In this document: positions 22,101 to 32,397 of the stretch, in pieces
How positions within the stretch are numbered: position 1 is the stretch's first letter
Layout: every line of letters starts with the position of its first letter
NCBI GenBank assembly: GCA_907165135.1
Contig: OU015567.1
Span: forward strand, 2,795,001-2,859,000
Direction of reading: 5' to 3'
Origin: Oikopleura dioica
Taxonomy: Eukaryota; Chordata; Appendicularia; Copelata; Oikopleuridae
DNA: 64,000 bases
The notes under the pieces: generated by a model
Databases searched by the model: none
Seen by the model: only the letters and a program-made list of their open reading frames with translations
Told to the model about the DNA's origin: nothing
Position numbers and translations under genes: made by a program

Positions 22101-25100
22101 ACTGCGTTGCAAGACAAAATCAATTGCAATCTGAAGTTGACGCTGCGAACAAAGCTGCTAGAGAACGAAGCACAGAAGTGTACAAATGTAAGATTCTTTA
22201 TTAATTTCCTGAGCAAATAGCGCAAAATGTTGCATTGTTTGAATTTAAATCGTAATTAAAAAGGGAAAAGCTATTTGTGGCAGTTTTCGTCGCCAAGGCC
22301 ACTATCTTGCGACAGTCTACATTTCTTCCGTTGTTTGGTTGGCTCTGAGTTATTCACAATGGCTAACTCCTCTTCCAACTCCTTGATTTTTTGGTCCTTC
22401 AAATTTATTGACGATAACAGTTTTCGTTTCTCCTCTGCCCAAGCTTTCATCTCGTTTTTGTGGTTCTCTTTCAAAAGCTTGTTTTCGTGAAGTTGATTTT
22501 TGAACGCCCATTTTTCATTTTCAAGTTCTTCACAGATCGACTTGTGGTCTTGTTTCAAAGCTTTTGCTTTCTAAGAAAAGGGATAATATATCAAACGTAA
22601 CTTATAAAAAACTTCTTTTAGCTCGACCACAAGGTCTAGCCATTTTCTCTCGCAGACCATCGCATCGCAGCAAGATATTTGGCATTTTTCAGTGTGAAGA
22701 TTCAGCTGCCGCAAAGGTTTTCTATGTGGCGTCGATTTTTTCGGTGTCTTAAGGGATCCCCCCCTGTTTTTTCAAGTACTTGATAAGGGTCTATCTTTGA
22801 TATTTTTAGATTCCTCGTGTTCTGAGGATCATTTTGATGTATCATATGACCCCCTTATGAACATCTTTCCCCAAAATTTTAGCCTTCAAAAATTTCAAAA
22901 ATGCATGTAAATTGTACTTAGCGTGAAAATCGGAATTTTTTTCGGTTTTTCAATATCATCGAAATAAGACATATAAGGGGTCTATCGAAAGCTTAGAATT
23001 GACTGAATAAGAAAATAATAACCGCACTAGAAATATCGGCCTTATGTTGGCGCTAGAGAGCAAAAAAACACCAAAAAACGCCAAAAATGGGTACATTTGG
23101 TTGTTCTTAAGAAAAAATTTTTATTACTTGATGAAATGACTTCTCTGTACTAGAGTTTTTAGATTAAACTCTACTCTTTCTAAATCTAGTCCCAAATTTA
23201 TACTAGCTAAGCCCTAAAAAAAGTAGTTTGCCGATGAAAATGGCCAAAAACAGCGTTTTTTCAAAATACACTAACTTCAGCGCCCCCGTGTGGTAGGTTT
23301 GCGTCTATGGATTTTTATCTCTGTACTAGAGAATTAGCCGCTATGAACGAGCTTTCATTTGCGCTATTGGCAATAGCCTATTGCACGCGTAAAATTGTTA
23401 GCCCAAAAAAAAGTAGTTCGCCGTTGAAAATGGCGAAAACGGGGGATCCCTTAATATCCAGTTACATTTTTCAAAAACAACTAAAATATTTTACAAAATT
23501 TACCTGCGGCAGATTCAAAATTTCAGTATCAGTAGTTGTGTCTAAGGGACTCTCTGATTCTGTAGATAAATCGTTCATTTCCATAAACACGTGAGTGAAC
23601 TAGTTTTTTAGCTCAGTCGACAAAACGGATTATTGCTTGTGGCGCTCCGGTTTTTAGAGCGACCTTTGAAAAAACGACCAGCGTGCGCTCGTAAAGTTTA
23701 ACTTGAGTTTAATTTCAGTACGAAACGCATATGAAGAATCCTTGGAGCATACTGAAACTCTCATGCGCGAGGTCAAACAGACGCAAGAAGAACTGATCGA
23801 CTACCAAGACCAAAACGCCGAGGCCCAGCGTCACATCTCCGAGCTGGAACGTGCGAAACGTGAGAGTGAGGTTGAACTTAATCAGCTCCAAGCGCAGTAC
23901 GAGGAATCCGAAGCGGCCGTTGAGCAGGAAGAGAACAAGATCCTCCGAATCCAAGTCGAGCTTAATCAGCTCAAAAATGACTATGACATTCGCATTCGTG
24001 AGAAGGAAGACGATATCGACTCGTCTAGACGAAATTGCCAACGAAGCTCCGATTCTCTTCAAAACTCTCTTGATGCGGAAACTAAATCACGTGCTGATGC
24101 GATCAAATCGAAAAAGAAGCTCGAAGGTGAAATGGCCGATATTGAAGTTCAACTTGCTCATTCTCTCCGCCAAAAGAACGAATTCCAGCGACAGGTGAAG
24201 GACATCATGGCCGAAATCAAAGACAACGACGCTAGAATCGACGAATATGAGCGAGTCAACGAGTCCATTCGAGAAAACTTCGCCATCTCCGACCGACGAA
24301 ACAAGATGCTTGCTGAAGAGATTAGCGACCTTCGAAGCAACTTTGAATCGCTTGAAAGAGCGAGAAAGGTGGCTGAGGGCGAGTTGAATGAGGCAAGGGA
24401 TCGGGCAAATATGCTGCATACGCAGAACGCAGCGCTGATGAATCAAAAGAGAAAGTTTGACAAGGATGTTCAGGCGTTGACCGATGAAGTTGATGAAGCT
24501 ACTCAGGTAACAGACTATAAGTATGAATTTTTCGCTATTGATAAAGAGTTTCCCATATTTTACGATCATGATTATCTAAGCCTTACTTCAGCTCTGTATA
24601 CTTGTTTTTCAGGAAGCGAAAAATGCCGCTGAAAAAGCCAAAAAAGCTGTCACCGATGCTTGTGGAATGGCCGACGATTTGCGAAAAGAACAAGATCAAT
24701 CCATGCATCTCCAAAAGGCTCGAAAAACTCTTGAAGGAGTCGTCAAGGAACTCCAACAACGACTCACTGATACTGAACAACAAGCGCTCAAGGGCGGCAA
24801 GAAGCAACAGCAGCGGTTGGAAGCGAAGATTCGAGAGTTGGAAAGTGAGCTAGAAGCTGAAACCCGACGCGGCTGTGATGCTCAGAAGATGCTGAGAAAA
24901 TCCGAAAGAAAGCTCAAGGAACTCCAGTACGCGACTGAAGAGGACTCGAAAAAATCCGGACGGCTTCAGGACCTCGCAGATCAGCTTCAACTCAAGGTCA
25001 AGTCGTACAAGCGCGCCGCCGAAGAAGCTGAAGAAAATGCTAACAAGAATCTTGCTCTCTACCGAAAATTCCACCACGAATTGGACGAAGCCGAGGAGCG

Positions 25101-25155
25101 AGCGGAAACTGCTGAAGCTGCTCTTTGCAAGATTCGAACTCACTCAAAATACTAA
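16123..25155 (+). CDS. mhc: Muscle-type myosin II heavy chain
   Basis: Exons 16123-16141, 16226-16618, 16694-16819, 16900-16957 joined after an inserted element to 17683-20358, 20917-22187, 23719-24506, 24613-25155; about 1,957 aa. The motor shows an SH3-like N-domain ([12 protein letters not shown]), P-loop (GESGAGKT), switch I ([10 protein letters not shown]), switch II (DIAGFEIF), a Gly/Lys loop 2 ([14 protein letters not shown]), the SH1/SH2 region ([20 protein letters not shown]) and an IQ region with [16 protein letters not shown] full heptad-repeat rod follows, ending KIRTHSKY. Two anomalies: a 717-bp element splits the P-loop codons (16958-17674), and intron 20359-20916 starts with GA, placed by rod homology ([18 protein letters not shown]). 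The rest is uninterrupted, arguing against an old pseudogene. Confidence 0.95.
16958..17674. mobile_element. 717-bp non-autonomous element in the myosin P-loop exon
   Basis: Perfect 13-bp terminal inverted repeats (CAGAGTTTGAAAT at 16958-16970; ATTTCAAACTCTG at 17662-17674) are flanked by the 8-bp duplication GGTGAGTC (16950-16957 and 17675-17682). The 8-bp TSD and CAGAG termini suggest a hAT-like non-autonomous element. Both arms are packed with palindromic GAGC-rich repeats (GCTCGCGAGC and variants), giving extensive hairpin potential; the centre (~17190-17420) is unique. No transposase. The left duplication itself reads G|GTGAGT, a strong splice donor, but no AG lies in frame at the right end. 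Confidence 0.9.
22271..23584 (-). CDS. Antisense gene nested in a myosin intron: coiled-coil protein
   Basis: Three minus-strand exons, 23584-23504, 22747-22613, 22570-22271, giving 171 aa with all junctions in phase 0. It lies wholly within the myosin intron 22188-23718. The N-terminus is Ser/Thr/Glu-rich ([15 protein letters not shown]). The middle is basic ([18 protein letters not shown]) with a Cys cluster ([15 protein letters not shown]). The C-terminal half is a coiled coil ([30 protein letters not shown]) ending [12 protein letters not shown]. Family not recognised; a cell-cycle or cytoskeletal adaptor would fit but is a guess. Intron 1 (756 bp) carries the TTAA element at 22753-23450; without it the intron would be 54 bp. 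Confidence 0.7.
22753..23450. mobile_element. TTAA-flanked MITE (piggyBac-like), copy 1
   Basis: The 698-bp element begins GGGATCCCCCC and ends GGGGGATCCC, flanked by TTAA at 22749-22752 and 23451-23454. TTAA targets and GGG/CCC termini are characteristic of piggyBac-type transposition. It has no coding capacity and shares long internal segments with copy 2 (25509-26198) in opposite orientation (for example the CATGTAAATTGTACTTAGCG motif). The insertion abuts the splice acceptor of the nested minus-strand gene: the TTAA duplication plus G forms the TTAAG acceptor. Confidence 0.88.
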
Positions 25156-25324
25156 GAATCTCTTGACTTTCGACATTATTTATAATAAAGTTCTTTTGCC
25201 GTGAAAAAATGTGAAATTTATTCAATGGAGAAAACGATGTTTACAGACTAGAAGGACGGAGATTTTTAATGAAGAAGGAAAATGAGTACAAGTAGAAATT
25301 TTCATAGATAAAATATTTTATGCA

Positions 25325-25435
25325 TTAGTCTTTTTTGGATTTGTCCAAATGATTGACGAATTGCTTCTGAAACTTGAAAATTTTGTTTTTGAGTTTTTCC
25401 ATTCTTGGACAGTCGACAAGGTACGTTGTGGCCAT
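25325..25435 (-). CDS. Possible small exon or peptide (MATTYLVDCPRM...)
   Basis: A minus-strand frame encodes 36 aa rich in Lys/Phe (KLKNKIFKFQKQFVNH). It sits just beyond the TTAA element from the gene at 26199-26963. It could be a last exon of that gene via a GA-AG intron in phase 0 (after FIECL), or simply 3' UTR. Not recognised. Confidence 0.25.
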   Translation of the reverse strand: MATTYLVDCPRMEKLKNKIFKFQKQFVNHLDKSKKD

Positions 25436-25508
25436 CTTTCATCGGATTCAGGTGATGAAAAAAACATTGTGCTACAATTTTTTTCTTTTATCTAGCCAAT
25501 AAGATTAA

Positions 25509-26198
25509 GGGATCCCCCCCCGATTTCCCGAACTTTGACCCGTATCTACTTTTTTCTGGTCATACGTGTGAGGCTGGTTAGTAGCTCATTTAAAAGCTCG
25601 TTTTTTAATGAGCATATTTTGGTAGAATCAGCTTCCTAGCTCAAAATTTGCTTATGCATTAGAGGCCATCAAAGTGATTAAGATTCGCGAAAATGGCCAT
25701 TTTAGACCATTTTCAAAGTGTATCTACTTTTTTGTGGCCTTTTTGATTAAGAATCTTTTTGTTTTGCTAGAAAGTTCAGACCCTAAACTTCATATTCTGG
25801 TAGAATCAGCATTATCGGATAAGTAAATAAAAAAATTCTAGTTTTAAAACTTTTTGAAACCATTTTTGCCGTTTTTTGGGTGTTTAAATGCTCTCTAGCG
25901 CCAACAATTGGCCGAAAATTCTAGTGCGGTTATTATTTTCGTAATCTACACATTCTAAGCTTTCAATAGACACCTTATTTGTCCTATTTCGATGACAGTG
26001 AAAAATCGAAAAAAATTGCAATTTTCACGCTAAGTACAATTTACATGCATTTTCCCGAACTTTGGGCGCCAAAATTTTGGGGATGTATTTATGTAAAGGG
26101 GTACTATCATATATCAAAATGATCCTCAGAACACGAGGAATATAATAATAGGGGATAATGACCCGTGCCAAGGTTTTGAAAAATCGGGGGGTGATCCC
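25509..26198. mobile_element. TTAA-flanked MITE (piggyBac-like), copy 2
   Basis: The 690-bp element begins GGGATCCCCCCCCGATTT and ends AATCGGGGGGTGATCCC, flanked by TTAA at 25505-25508 and 26199-26202. It is an inverted relative of copy 1 in this window, with shared internal blocks. The right-hand TTAA contains the TAA stop codon of the minus-strand gene ending at 26199. Non-coding. Confidence 0.88.
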
Positions 26199-26963
26199 TT
26201 AATCAAGACATTCAATGAAAACGAGAATCCGTTCCTTTCGCCAAATCGTAGTAAACCTTAAAATCTCATCCAACGGCGCAGTGGACCTTTTCGCACTCAA
26301 AAAGGTAGACTGCAACGCCAAACTTTCCTCCTGAGTGAGTTCATCTTTTGCACAGGGGCGGCTCAACGTTTTGAGCAGTTTGTCTTCAACCTTTTTGATC
26401 GCGCGATCCAATTTTCCGCGCTTCAGGGGGTCACTTTTTTATAACGCTCGTTTTCAGATTCATCGATTCACCGTTTTTCAATTTCGAAACGGCACAGTTG
26501 GAGACATATTTTTACAGTATGATTTATGAGAGTGACCCCAGTGACCTTTATGTAGTCGCTTTGGACGTTGTTTTCGATCCAGTCTCGTGCTTGTCCAGCG
26601 ATCCGGGACACTTTTTTAATTGCTATATCGGAAGTTTCATCCTAGAAGTTCTACGAATCCGCAGCGACTGTAAATCTACCTGTAAACCAGCATAGTAGTA
26701 ATCATACGCTCCGAAGTCATCATCACTCCGCGGAACAACAGCTGACCTCTAAAACGAGGCTTTAGGTTTATCTTTTTGGAAAATAAGTGGGGCGTAAAAT
26801 CATAAGTGCTGGATCGACGCGCCCGAAAAAATTCCCTGTTTGCACTTACTTGGCGAAAACTGTTGATGTTTGAGGAGGATGACAATGAATAGCTCGCTTG
26901 GACGGGTCGAGCATGGTAGCCGATATTTTGTTGTCTCGCGATCTGAATGAGATTGAAAACCAT
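26199..26963 (-). CDS. Unrecognised protein, possible mitochondrial presequence
   Basis: Four exons on the minus strand: 26963-26850, 26748-26680, 26641-26546, 26420-26199, all joined in phase 0, giving 166 aa. The first 38 residues are basic and hydroxylated with no acidic residue (MVFNLIQIARQQNIGYHARP), consistent with a mitochondrial targeting peptide. The rest is mostly helical and charged (DETSDIAIKKVSRIAGQARD; RGKLDRAIKKVEDKLLKTL; EILRFTTIWRKERIL). No family recognised. The third intron (26545-26421) is itself an inverted-repeat element. The stop codon overlaps the TTAA target of the element at 25509-26198; before insertion the same stop was present. It converges with the myosin gene. 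Confidence 0.65.
26421..26545 (-). mobile_element. 125-bp inverted-repeat element acting as an intron
   Basis: The whole GT-AG intron between exons 3 and 4 of the 26199-26963 gene has terminal inverted repeats: GGGGTCACTCTCATAA near one end and TTATAAAAAAGTGACCCC near the other. It looks like a miniature element that became an intron. No clear target duplication could be assigned. Confidence 0.6.
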
Positions 26964-28640
26964 ATCTATGCTCTGATTTCAGAAAATATAGATTTTTCTA
27001 GTAATGACAGTTTGATAAAAGAGTAAAACATAGAAACACAGCTTCTTCTGTGGGAATAGGTAGTCGGTTATTTACAAATATATTTTTCTAATCAAGTCTT
27101 GACATCATCAAGGGCCTCATTGAAAATCAATTTAATTACCACTCAATCAATAATTCACAACCGACCCTTGCCAACACCAAAAGTCCATATCCGGCATCTA
27201 AACCTGCTGCGCTCCCCGTTACCTCTCGTAAATAGCCATTATCGTGCTCGGCAAGAGCTTGATGCGGTTGAGCGATCAAAAGAAAAACTGTCCTCATTTT
27301 TTTAGTTTGTTTTTAGAAGCTCTGTGTTTTTTTCCAAAAATCTGACAAATACGTATTCTGCTTGAAATGTGAGGGCCATCACGTTTTTGATCAAGCATTT
27401 ATAGCACGCGCGAGCCCGGATTGAGCGAATTTAGCTGGCGAAATTCTAGTGCTCTGAGCTGGATTTGCTGTCGAGAGCTTCATATCGTGTTTTCTTCTTT
27501 TCATTTATTGAACTGAGCCTTTTTTGACCGAGGATTTTGCAAATGATGATTTTTGCTCTTAATCTGATCATGTTTTGTTATCTTGTCTTTATTACTTAGG
27601 ATTATCCTCACGGGAATAAACTTACTTCTTTATAAAAAATTTTTTTCTAAAATTTGAAATGGTTTTCTTCTTGATTTTCTCATTTCTATCACTGCCGTTG
27701 GCATAAAATATTTGAGTGAAGTTGTTTTTTTAACCATTGCTATAAATTATAGCCTATAATTAATTGTAAATTTACATTTTGATGTTCGAAGACTGATGAT
27801 ATCATTACTGTATTGATTCATATTGAGCTTATTAACAAGTTTAACAGTCCCTGTTTGTTGCCCTTAATCAAAGTCTGTGAATCCTTATTTGGAAAGAAAC
27901 GTTTGCCCGGGTCCGTATTCTAATTAATGAAAAATGACTTTTGTTTTTCAATTCTCACTTTTTCACACTTTCATATTTTTATTTCCTATTACTTATTATC
28001 GTTGAGATCCCCTTGCAGTCGTCTTAATTCAGCTCCAATCCAGTTTCTTTCGGTATTTCTTCAGTTCAATCCTTTTGAATGCTCTCGCCCGTGCCTCCTA
28101 TGCCGCTCCACGCTGCCCGAAATTGTGTTTCTTCCACTTTTCCAACGCTCTCTACTGCTGCCCAGCGGGCCGATTTCCATGCAATTTTCACTTTTTCTAG
28201 TGTAAAAACGATGAAGTTTCCATCTGCGGAAGTTTGATGTTCGTATGATATCGGCGTCTTAGGTTATTTAGGGGTTTTGTGGGGTTTGCTCATTTTGCTT
28301 TCATGGTTAGGTCCACTTTGATGCTCTTTAGACATCCTTAATACCAATCAATTTTGAAATTTCTTCTTTATTTCATAAGATTAATATCTGAATGAGCATC
28401 TTTGAAGGTTTGAAAAGAATCCGATAAACAGAACGGTCAGAAATCGCCTGTAAAAGAGCGCAAGAAACACACAAAGCACGGGGCGCGCGAGCGAAATCGC
28501 CCAGCGCTGAGGTTGTCTCCCTCCCGTCACCTCGCAGCACATTTAAACCACGCGCGCTGCGCATCAAGCTCACTTCAGCTTTTCAGCTAAAACTTGAATT
28601 TTACAGTTTTCTTCACCGACAACTTACCAACTCTACCACC
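26964..28640. other. Intergenic region between a minus-strand gene and histone H1
   Basis: 1.7 kb with no supported gene on either strand. It contains the 5' flanks of both neighbours. The last ~150 bp are GC-richer, with a TTTAAA element about 100 bp before the H1 start. Confidence 0.55.
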
Positions 28641-29254
28641 ATGCCAGCTGCCAAAGCCGCAGACAAGAAAGCCGCCCAATCTCACCCACCATACAAGCAG
28701 ATGATCGCTGAAACTCTCAAGGGTCAAGGTAAGCTAGAGAAACAAAGGAAAAAAAACAGTTGAGAAAGCCGCTCGCGGCTTTCGAAACCAAATAAATTTA
28801 ACCTATTCTAATCTAAACGAAATGAGCAAAGATTAACCGTTTATTTCCAGGTCGAAAGGGACTCTCCGTCATCGCCATCTCCAAGATGATCCAGGCCAAC
28901 CAGAAGGGACTCGGTCCCCGACACGAAACTTCTCTCAAGATGGCTCTCAAGCGAGGCATTGAGGACAAATCCCTCGTCAAGGTCAAGGGAGTCGGCCTCG
29001 CCGGTTCTTTCAAGCTCGCTGCTCCAGTCAAGCCCGCTCCCGCCGCCAAGAAGGCCGCTCCCAAGGCCAAGCCTGCTGCCAAAAAACCCGTCGCAAAGAA
29101 GGCTGCAAAGAAGCCCGCTGCTAAAAAGTCTCCAACCAAGAAGGCTGCCGCCAAAAAGCCAGCCAAGAAGGTGACCGTCAAGAAGACCGTGGCGAAGAAG
29201 CCAGCAGCCAAAAAAGCCGCGAAGAAGCCAGCAAAGAAGACCGGCAAGAAGTAA
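28641..29254 (+). CDS. h1: Linker histone H1
   Basis: Two exons, 28641-28728 and 28851-29254, giving 163 aa. The globular winged-helix domain is clear: SHPPYKQMIAETLKGQG, then RKGLSVIAISKMIQAN, then KMALKRGIEDKSLVKVKG and GLAGSFKL. The C-terminal tail is almost pure Lys/Ala/Pro with AKKPAAKKSPTKK, including one SPTK CDK site. H1 binds linker DNA at the nucleosome dyad and compacts chromatin. The intron (122 bp) suggests a polyadenylated, replication-independent type. I see no canonical histone 3' stem-loop downstream. Confidence 0.95.
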
Positions 29255-29726
29255 AAACCTTCTCGAAAAGGAGAAACAACGAATTCGCGACCTCAGGAAA
29301 CGAAAACATCTAAGTCTTGAAAAAAACCTTTTTATCCCTCTGCAGCAAAAGTTTCAGCTCAATAGCCGCAAAGGGATAAGTCTCGAAAAAAAGCAAAACT
29401 GACTCCACGCAAACCTATTTCTCACCTGCCGAATATATCATGTTCAACCCTGTTCATAAACTAAATTGCAAAAAACACAAATTAAAATATTTACAATAAA
29501 AATCTACAAAACTCAAAATATCGTTTTCTTCCGCCTCTTCCTTTTTAGCATGAGAATTTTCAGATTAAAAAGAAGTCTTTTTCGAGTCGATACCCTTAAT
29601 TTTCACGCTTCAAAGAATTTGAAGTTGTTGTTTCTCGAAAACGATTCAATTGATATTTTTAGAAATTGTCTTTTCAAGTCGAGAATATCATTTTTTTATT
29701 TGATTTTGTACAAGAGGAAACTAGTT
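29255..29726. other. Short intergenic region, no gene seen
   Basis: AT-rich 3' flank shared by the convergent histone H1 gene (+) and the four-TM gene (-). No supported coding sequence or repeat. Confidence 0.5.
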
Positions 29727-31848
29727 TTACTTCTGATCGGCTTCTGTGTTGGAGTTTGCAATGACAGTATTACTAGCGGTCAGTTCTGTTGGAGTTTCGG
29801 AGGTTTTTGGAATGTTTCGCATTTTTTTGAGAGGATTGATTTTGAGCACAATTAACATCACGTAGAGAGTCGAGTGGTCTCCGTTTGCCCAAGTCGCCGT
29901 TTGCCCAAGTCGCCGTCTGCCCAAGTCGCAGTTTGCCCAACTTGGGCAGACGGAGATCTTAGGCAAACGGCGATGTGATTTTTTTTTCAATTGATTGATC
30001 ATAAAATGATAGAAGTAAGGCGACAATTTCATTATCATCACTGAGTCTGCTGACTCCGTGGGCGGCGATCCTTGACAAGACCACCACAATTTTCATTGTT
30101 TTTCAATAGTTGTATCCGATTTTCGAATAAATTCTCATAACACAGCATAATCAGAGAGAGACGAAATGAAAAAAAAACAGTATCGTGGACTCTAAGGGAG
30201 CTTTCCGAATTATGACATCGTTTACATTGATAACGAAGTGCCTTCGTAACTGATGGTTTAATTATGAGAGTCGCTAAATTCTCAATCAAAGTCCTAATAA
30301 ATTATTCTCGTAAGAGTTTATCAAGAAGAAAAAAGGCTCCGGTTTACTGAGACGGGATCGGATTCGGTTGTGATTAGATTGTGCATTTGATGTTTGTAAA
30401 ACAAGCCTGAGTACTCCTCTTCGCTAAGAGAAGGTTTGGGAAGAGTTTCATCAGTTTTCCCCTTTTTCTCTTTTTCTCAATTCTCACAATGACTGATTTC
30501 CCTCAGTTTCAATCAGAAACAACTCCAAAAATAGAACGAACCGAAAATGAATCACAAGAAACAGCAATATGGGAAACCATCAATTCAACCAAGTTCGGAT
30601 TAGCGCTTGTGAGGACTCGGCGCATCCATCGTTCCCTCAATCTGTAGCCCTCGGACGTAAAACTAGCGATTTAACTTTACCACCAGGGCCGTTGATTCTG
30701 GGTCCTTTCGGATTACCTGCGACCAAAAAATGCCATTAAGGTGTCTATTAATCTCACAAAAATATTTTCACCTATTATAATCATCCCGAGTAATCTCCCC
30801 GCAACAGTTTTTGGACTTTGGATTAAGTTGATCACTTCATGGCGTATCCTTTGCGCCTTCTGAAACCTTGAATTAATTTCTTAATTGAATTATGATTATA
30901 TTTTCAATTTGATCGCCGTTTGCCCAAGTCTCCGTCTGCCCAAGTTGGGCAAACGGCGATCTTGGGCAGACGGCGACTTGGGCAAACGGCGACTTGGGCA
31001 AACGGAGACCACTCAGAGAGTCAGCACGATTCCCAAAACAGCGAGGGTTATCTGAAAATAAGAGGACTGAAGCGCACGAATAAACAGCTACCTGAGTGAC
31101 AGAGAGGATCCCAGCGGTTTCGAAGAATCGCCAGCCATCGCAGTTTTCGAGATTTGGAGTTTCGAACGTTTCATTTTTAGCCCTGGCTTCAAGGTATTCT
31201 TTGTTGATATCATTTGCCACTTTGTAGCATTTGTCCGATAACGAAGATAGCGTTGTTGAATCTAAAAGGAGTTTGTGATTATTATTTTTTGTCTCTCTAG
31301 TTTACCAAGTGCTTCAGAAGGACTCAGTTTGCTGGAGCTTATCTCCGGCAGCGTCATATTTAGCTGGGTCGCCATGTTTGACCAGTACGTATTTCTGCTC
31401 GAATATGCCGAGGAAAGTTCCTGGAATTCGGCGACAATGTCTGTCAATAACAAAGCCAAGACGATGATGTCGCCAATTGCGAAACATGACATGAGAACGT
31501 AAAGATGTAATCGCGACCTTTTGTCGGTTTTCAAATAGATATTCTTAAAGCCTTTCTTAAAAAAAAGATTAAGATTTAAACCGTTCCTGGAAGCAATCAT
31601 GCCAAGACCGCCGACAAAGATTAAGGATCCACCAGCCACAACGCTCGCGATTCCGTTCTTTACTGTCAGATATCGTAAAAGGGATGAAATCGCGATTTCA
31701 ACAACTCCAAGGCCCGTTATTATGAGACCCAAACTGGCCATTCCTTGAATGTTAAAAATGAAAATTTCTCAGTTTTACTGATCTTCTTACCAAGCCCAGC
31801 TACTGATGTTCTTCTATGATTTAGCTTCACTTTTGTTTCTTCTGACAT
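29727..31848 (-). CDS. Four-transmembrane protein interrupted by a transposon
   Basis: Minus-strand exons: 31848-31791, 31743-31306, 31261-31092, 31051-31015 and, beyond an inserted element, 29863-29727; about 279 aa once the element and one target duplication are removed. Start MSEETKVK. TM1 LGLIITGLGVVEIAIS; TM2 IASVVAGGSLIFVGGLGMIA; TM3 LHLYVLMSCFAIGDIIVLA; a ~95-residue extracellular-type loop with two Cys and NMT/NET glycosylation sites; TM4 ITLAVLGIVLTL|YVMLIVL, then a polar tail. The topology resembles MS4A/CD20-like or related tetraspan proteins, but I cannot assign a family. The element at 29872-31014 splits TM4. Confidence 0.75.
29872..31014. mobile_element. 1,143-bp non-autonomous element with repeat-built termini, inside TM4 exon
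   Basis: Flanked by the 8-bp duplication AGAGAGTC (29864-29871 and 31015-31022). The ~105-bp terminal inverted repeats start GAGTGGTCTCCG and are built from tandem 16-bp units (CGCCGTTTGCCCAAGT and variants), arranged head-to-head so each end can fold on itself. The centre lacks a transposase; it contains a 52-codon frame from 30489 (MTDFPQFQ) without recognisable homology. The 8-bp TSD fits a hAT-like mechanism. Confidence 0.88.
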
Positions 31849-31940
31849 TTTCTCTTGCTTTTTCGATAAAGATTTGTTTGCTAATAAAAAAGTTTTCTTA
31901 TGTCTTTTTCCGAGTAAAAAGCGAAACTAGCTTTTTTATA

Positions 31941-32397
31941 ATGGCTAAAGGAGGTAATTTTCGCCCGCGGCCGATGCGCTCTGCCAGTTTCTGCTTGAAA
32001 AAGAGTGTTGAGAAGGTGCTTGAATCATCGACTGGGTTTATTCAGCGTCCCGGACCGGTTAAAAATTTAAGCATTTTGGTGGAAATTGATCTGATTCACG
32101 AATGATGGTGTTTTTAAATGAGAAAAATAGAGCCATTTAGGTTAATTTATAAAAAAGTATACATTTCAATATTTCGCCGGTGGATTGCAGAAAAATGAGG
32201 CCGAACTCGCTGCTATCAAATTCAAGAAAGCACTCGAAGCTGCCAAAGATGCTCCCAAGTCAGTACTTGCTGCCTCTCTTCTTGAGGAGGTAGTTTCTGT
32301 GCCTGAAGCTGCCATGAAACAATGTACCAAGAAAATCTGCCAAGAAATTATGTTTAAGGGTACTACCTTCGATTTCCCCAACTTTAGCCTAGAATAA
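31941..32397 (+). CDS. Small basic protein with a transposon-derived C-terminus
   Basis: Exon 1 31941-32015 (MAKGGNFRPRPMRSASF...) joins exon 2 32191-32397 in phase 0; about 93 aa. Exon 2 is helical and Ala/Glu/Lys-rich (NEAELAAIKFKKALEAAKD; LLEEVVSVPEAAMKQCTKK). RSASF is a potential basophilic-kinase site. The exon 1 donor is uncertain because several GT sites are in phase. A TTAA element begins at 32358 inside the last exon, so the final ~13 residues (GTTFDFPNFSLE) come from its terminal repeat. Before insertion the frame would have ended a few codons later, across the target site. Family not recognised. Confidence 0.5.

Noticed and set aside
29258..29275. Histone 3' stem-loop after H1
   Set aside because: The small CCTT/AAGG hairpin does not match the canonical histone stem-loop sequence, and the gene has an intron, which suggests a polyadenylated mRNA.
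30489..30647. 52-codon frame inside the 29872-31014 element as a transposase remnant
   Set aside because: No similarity to hAT transposase motifs and far too short; kept only as a note in the element's annotation.
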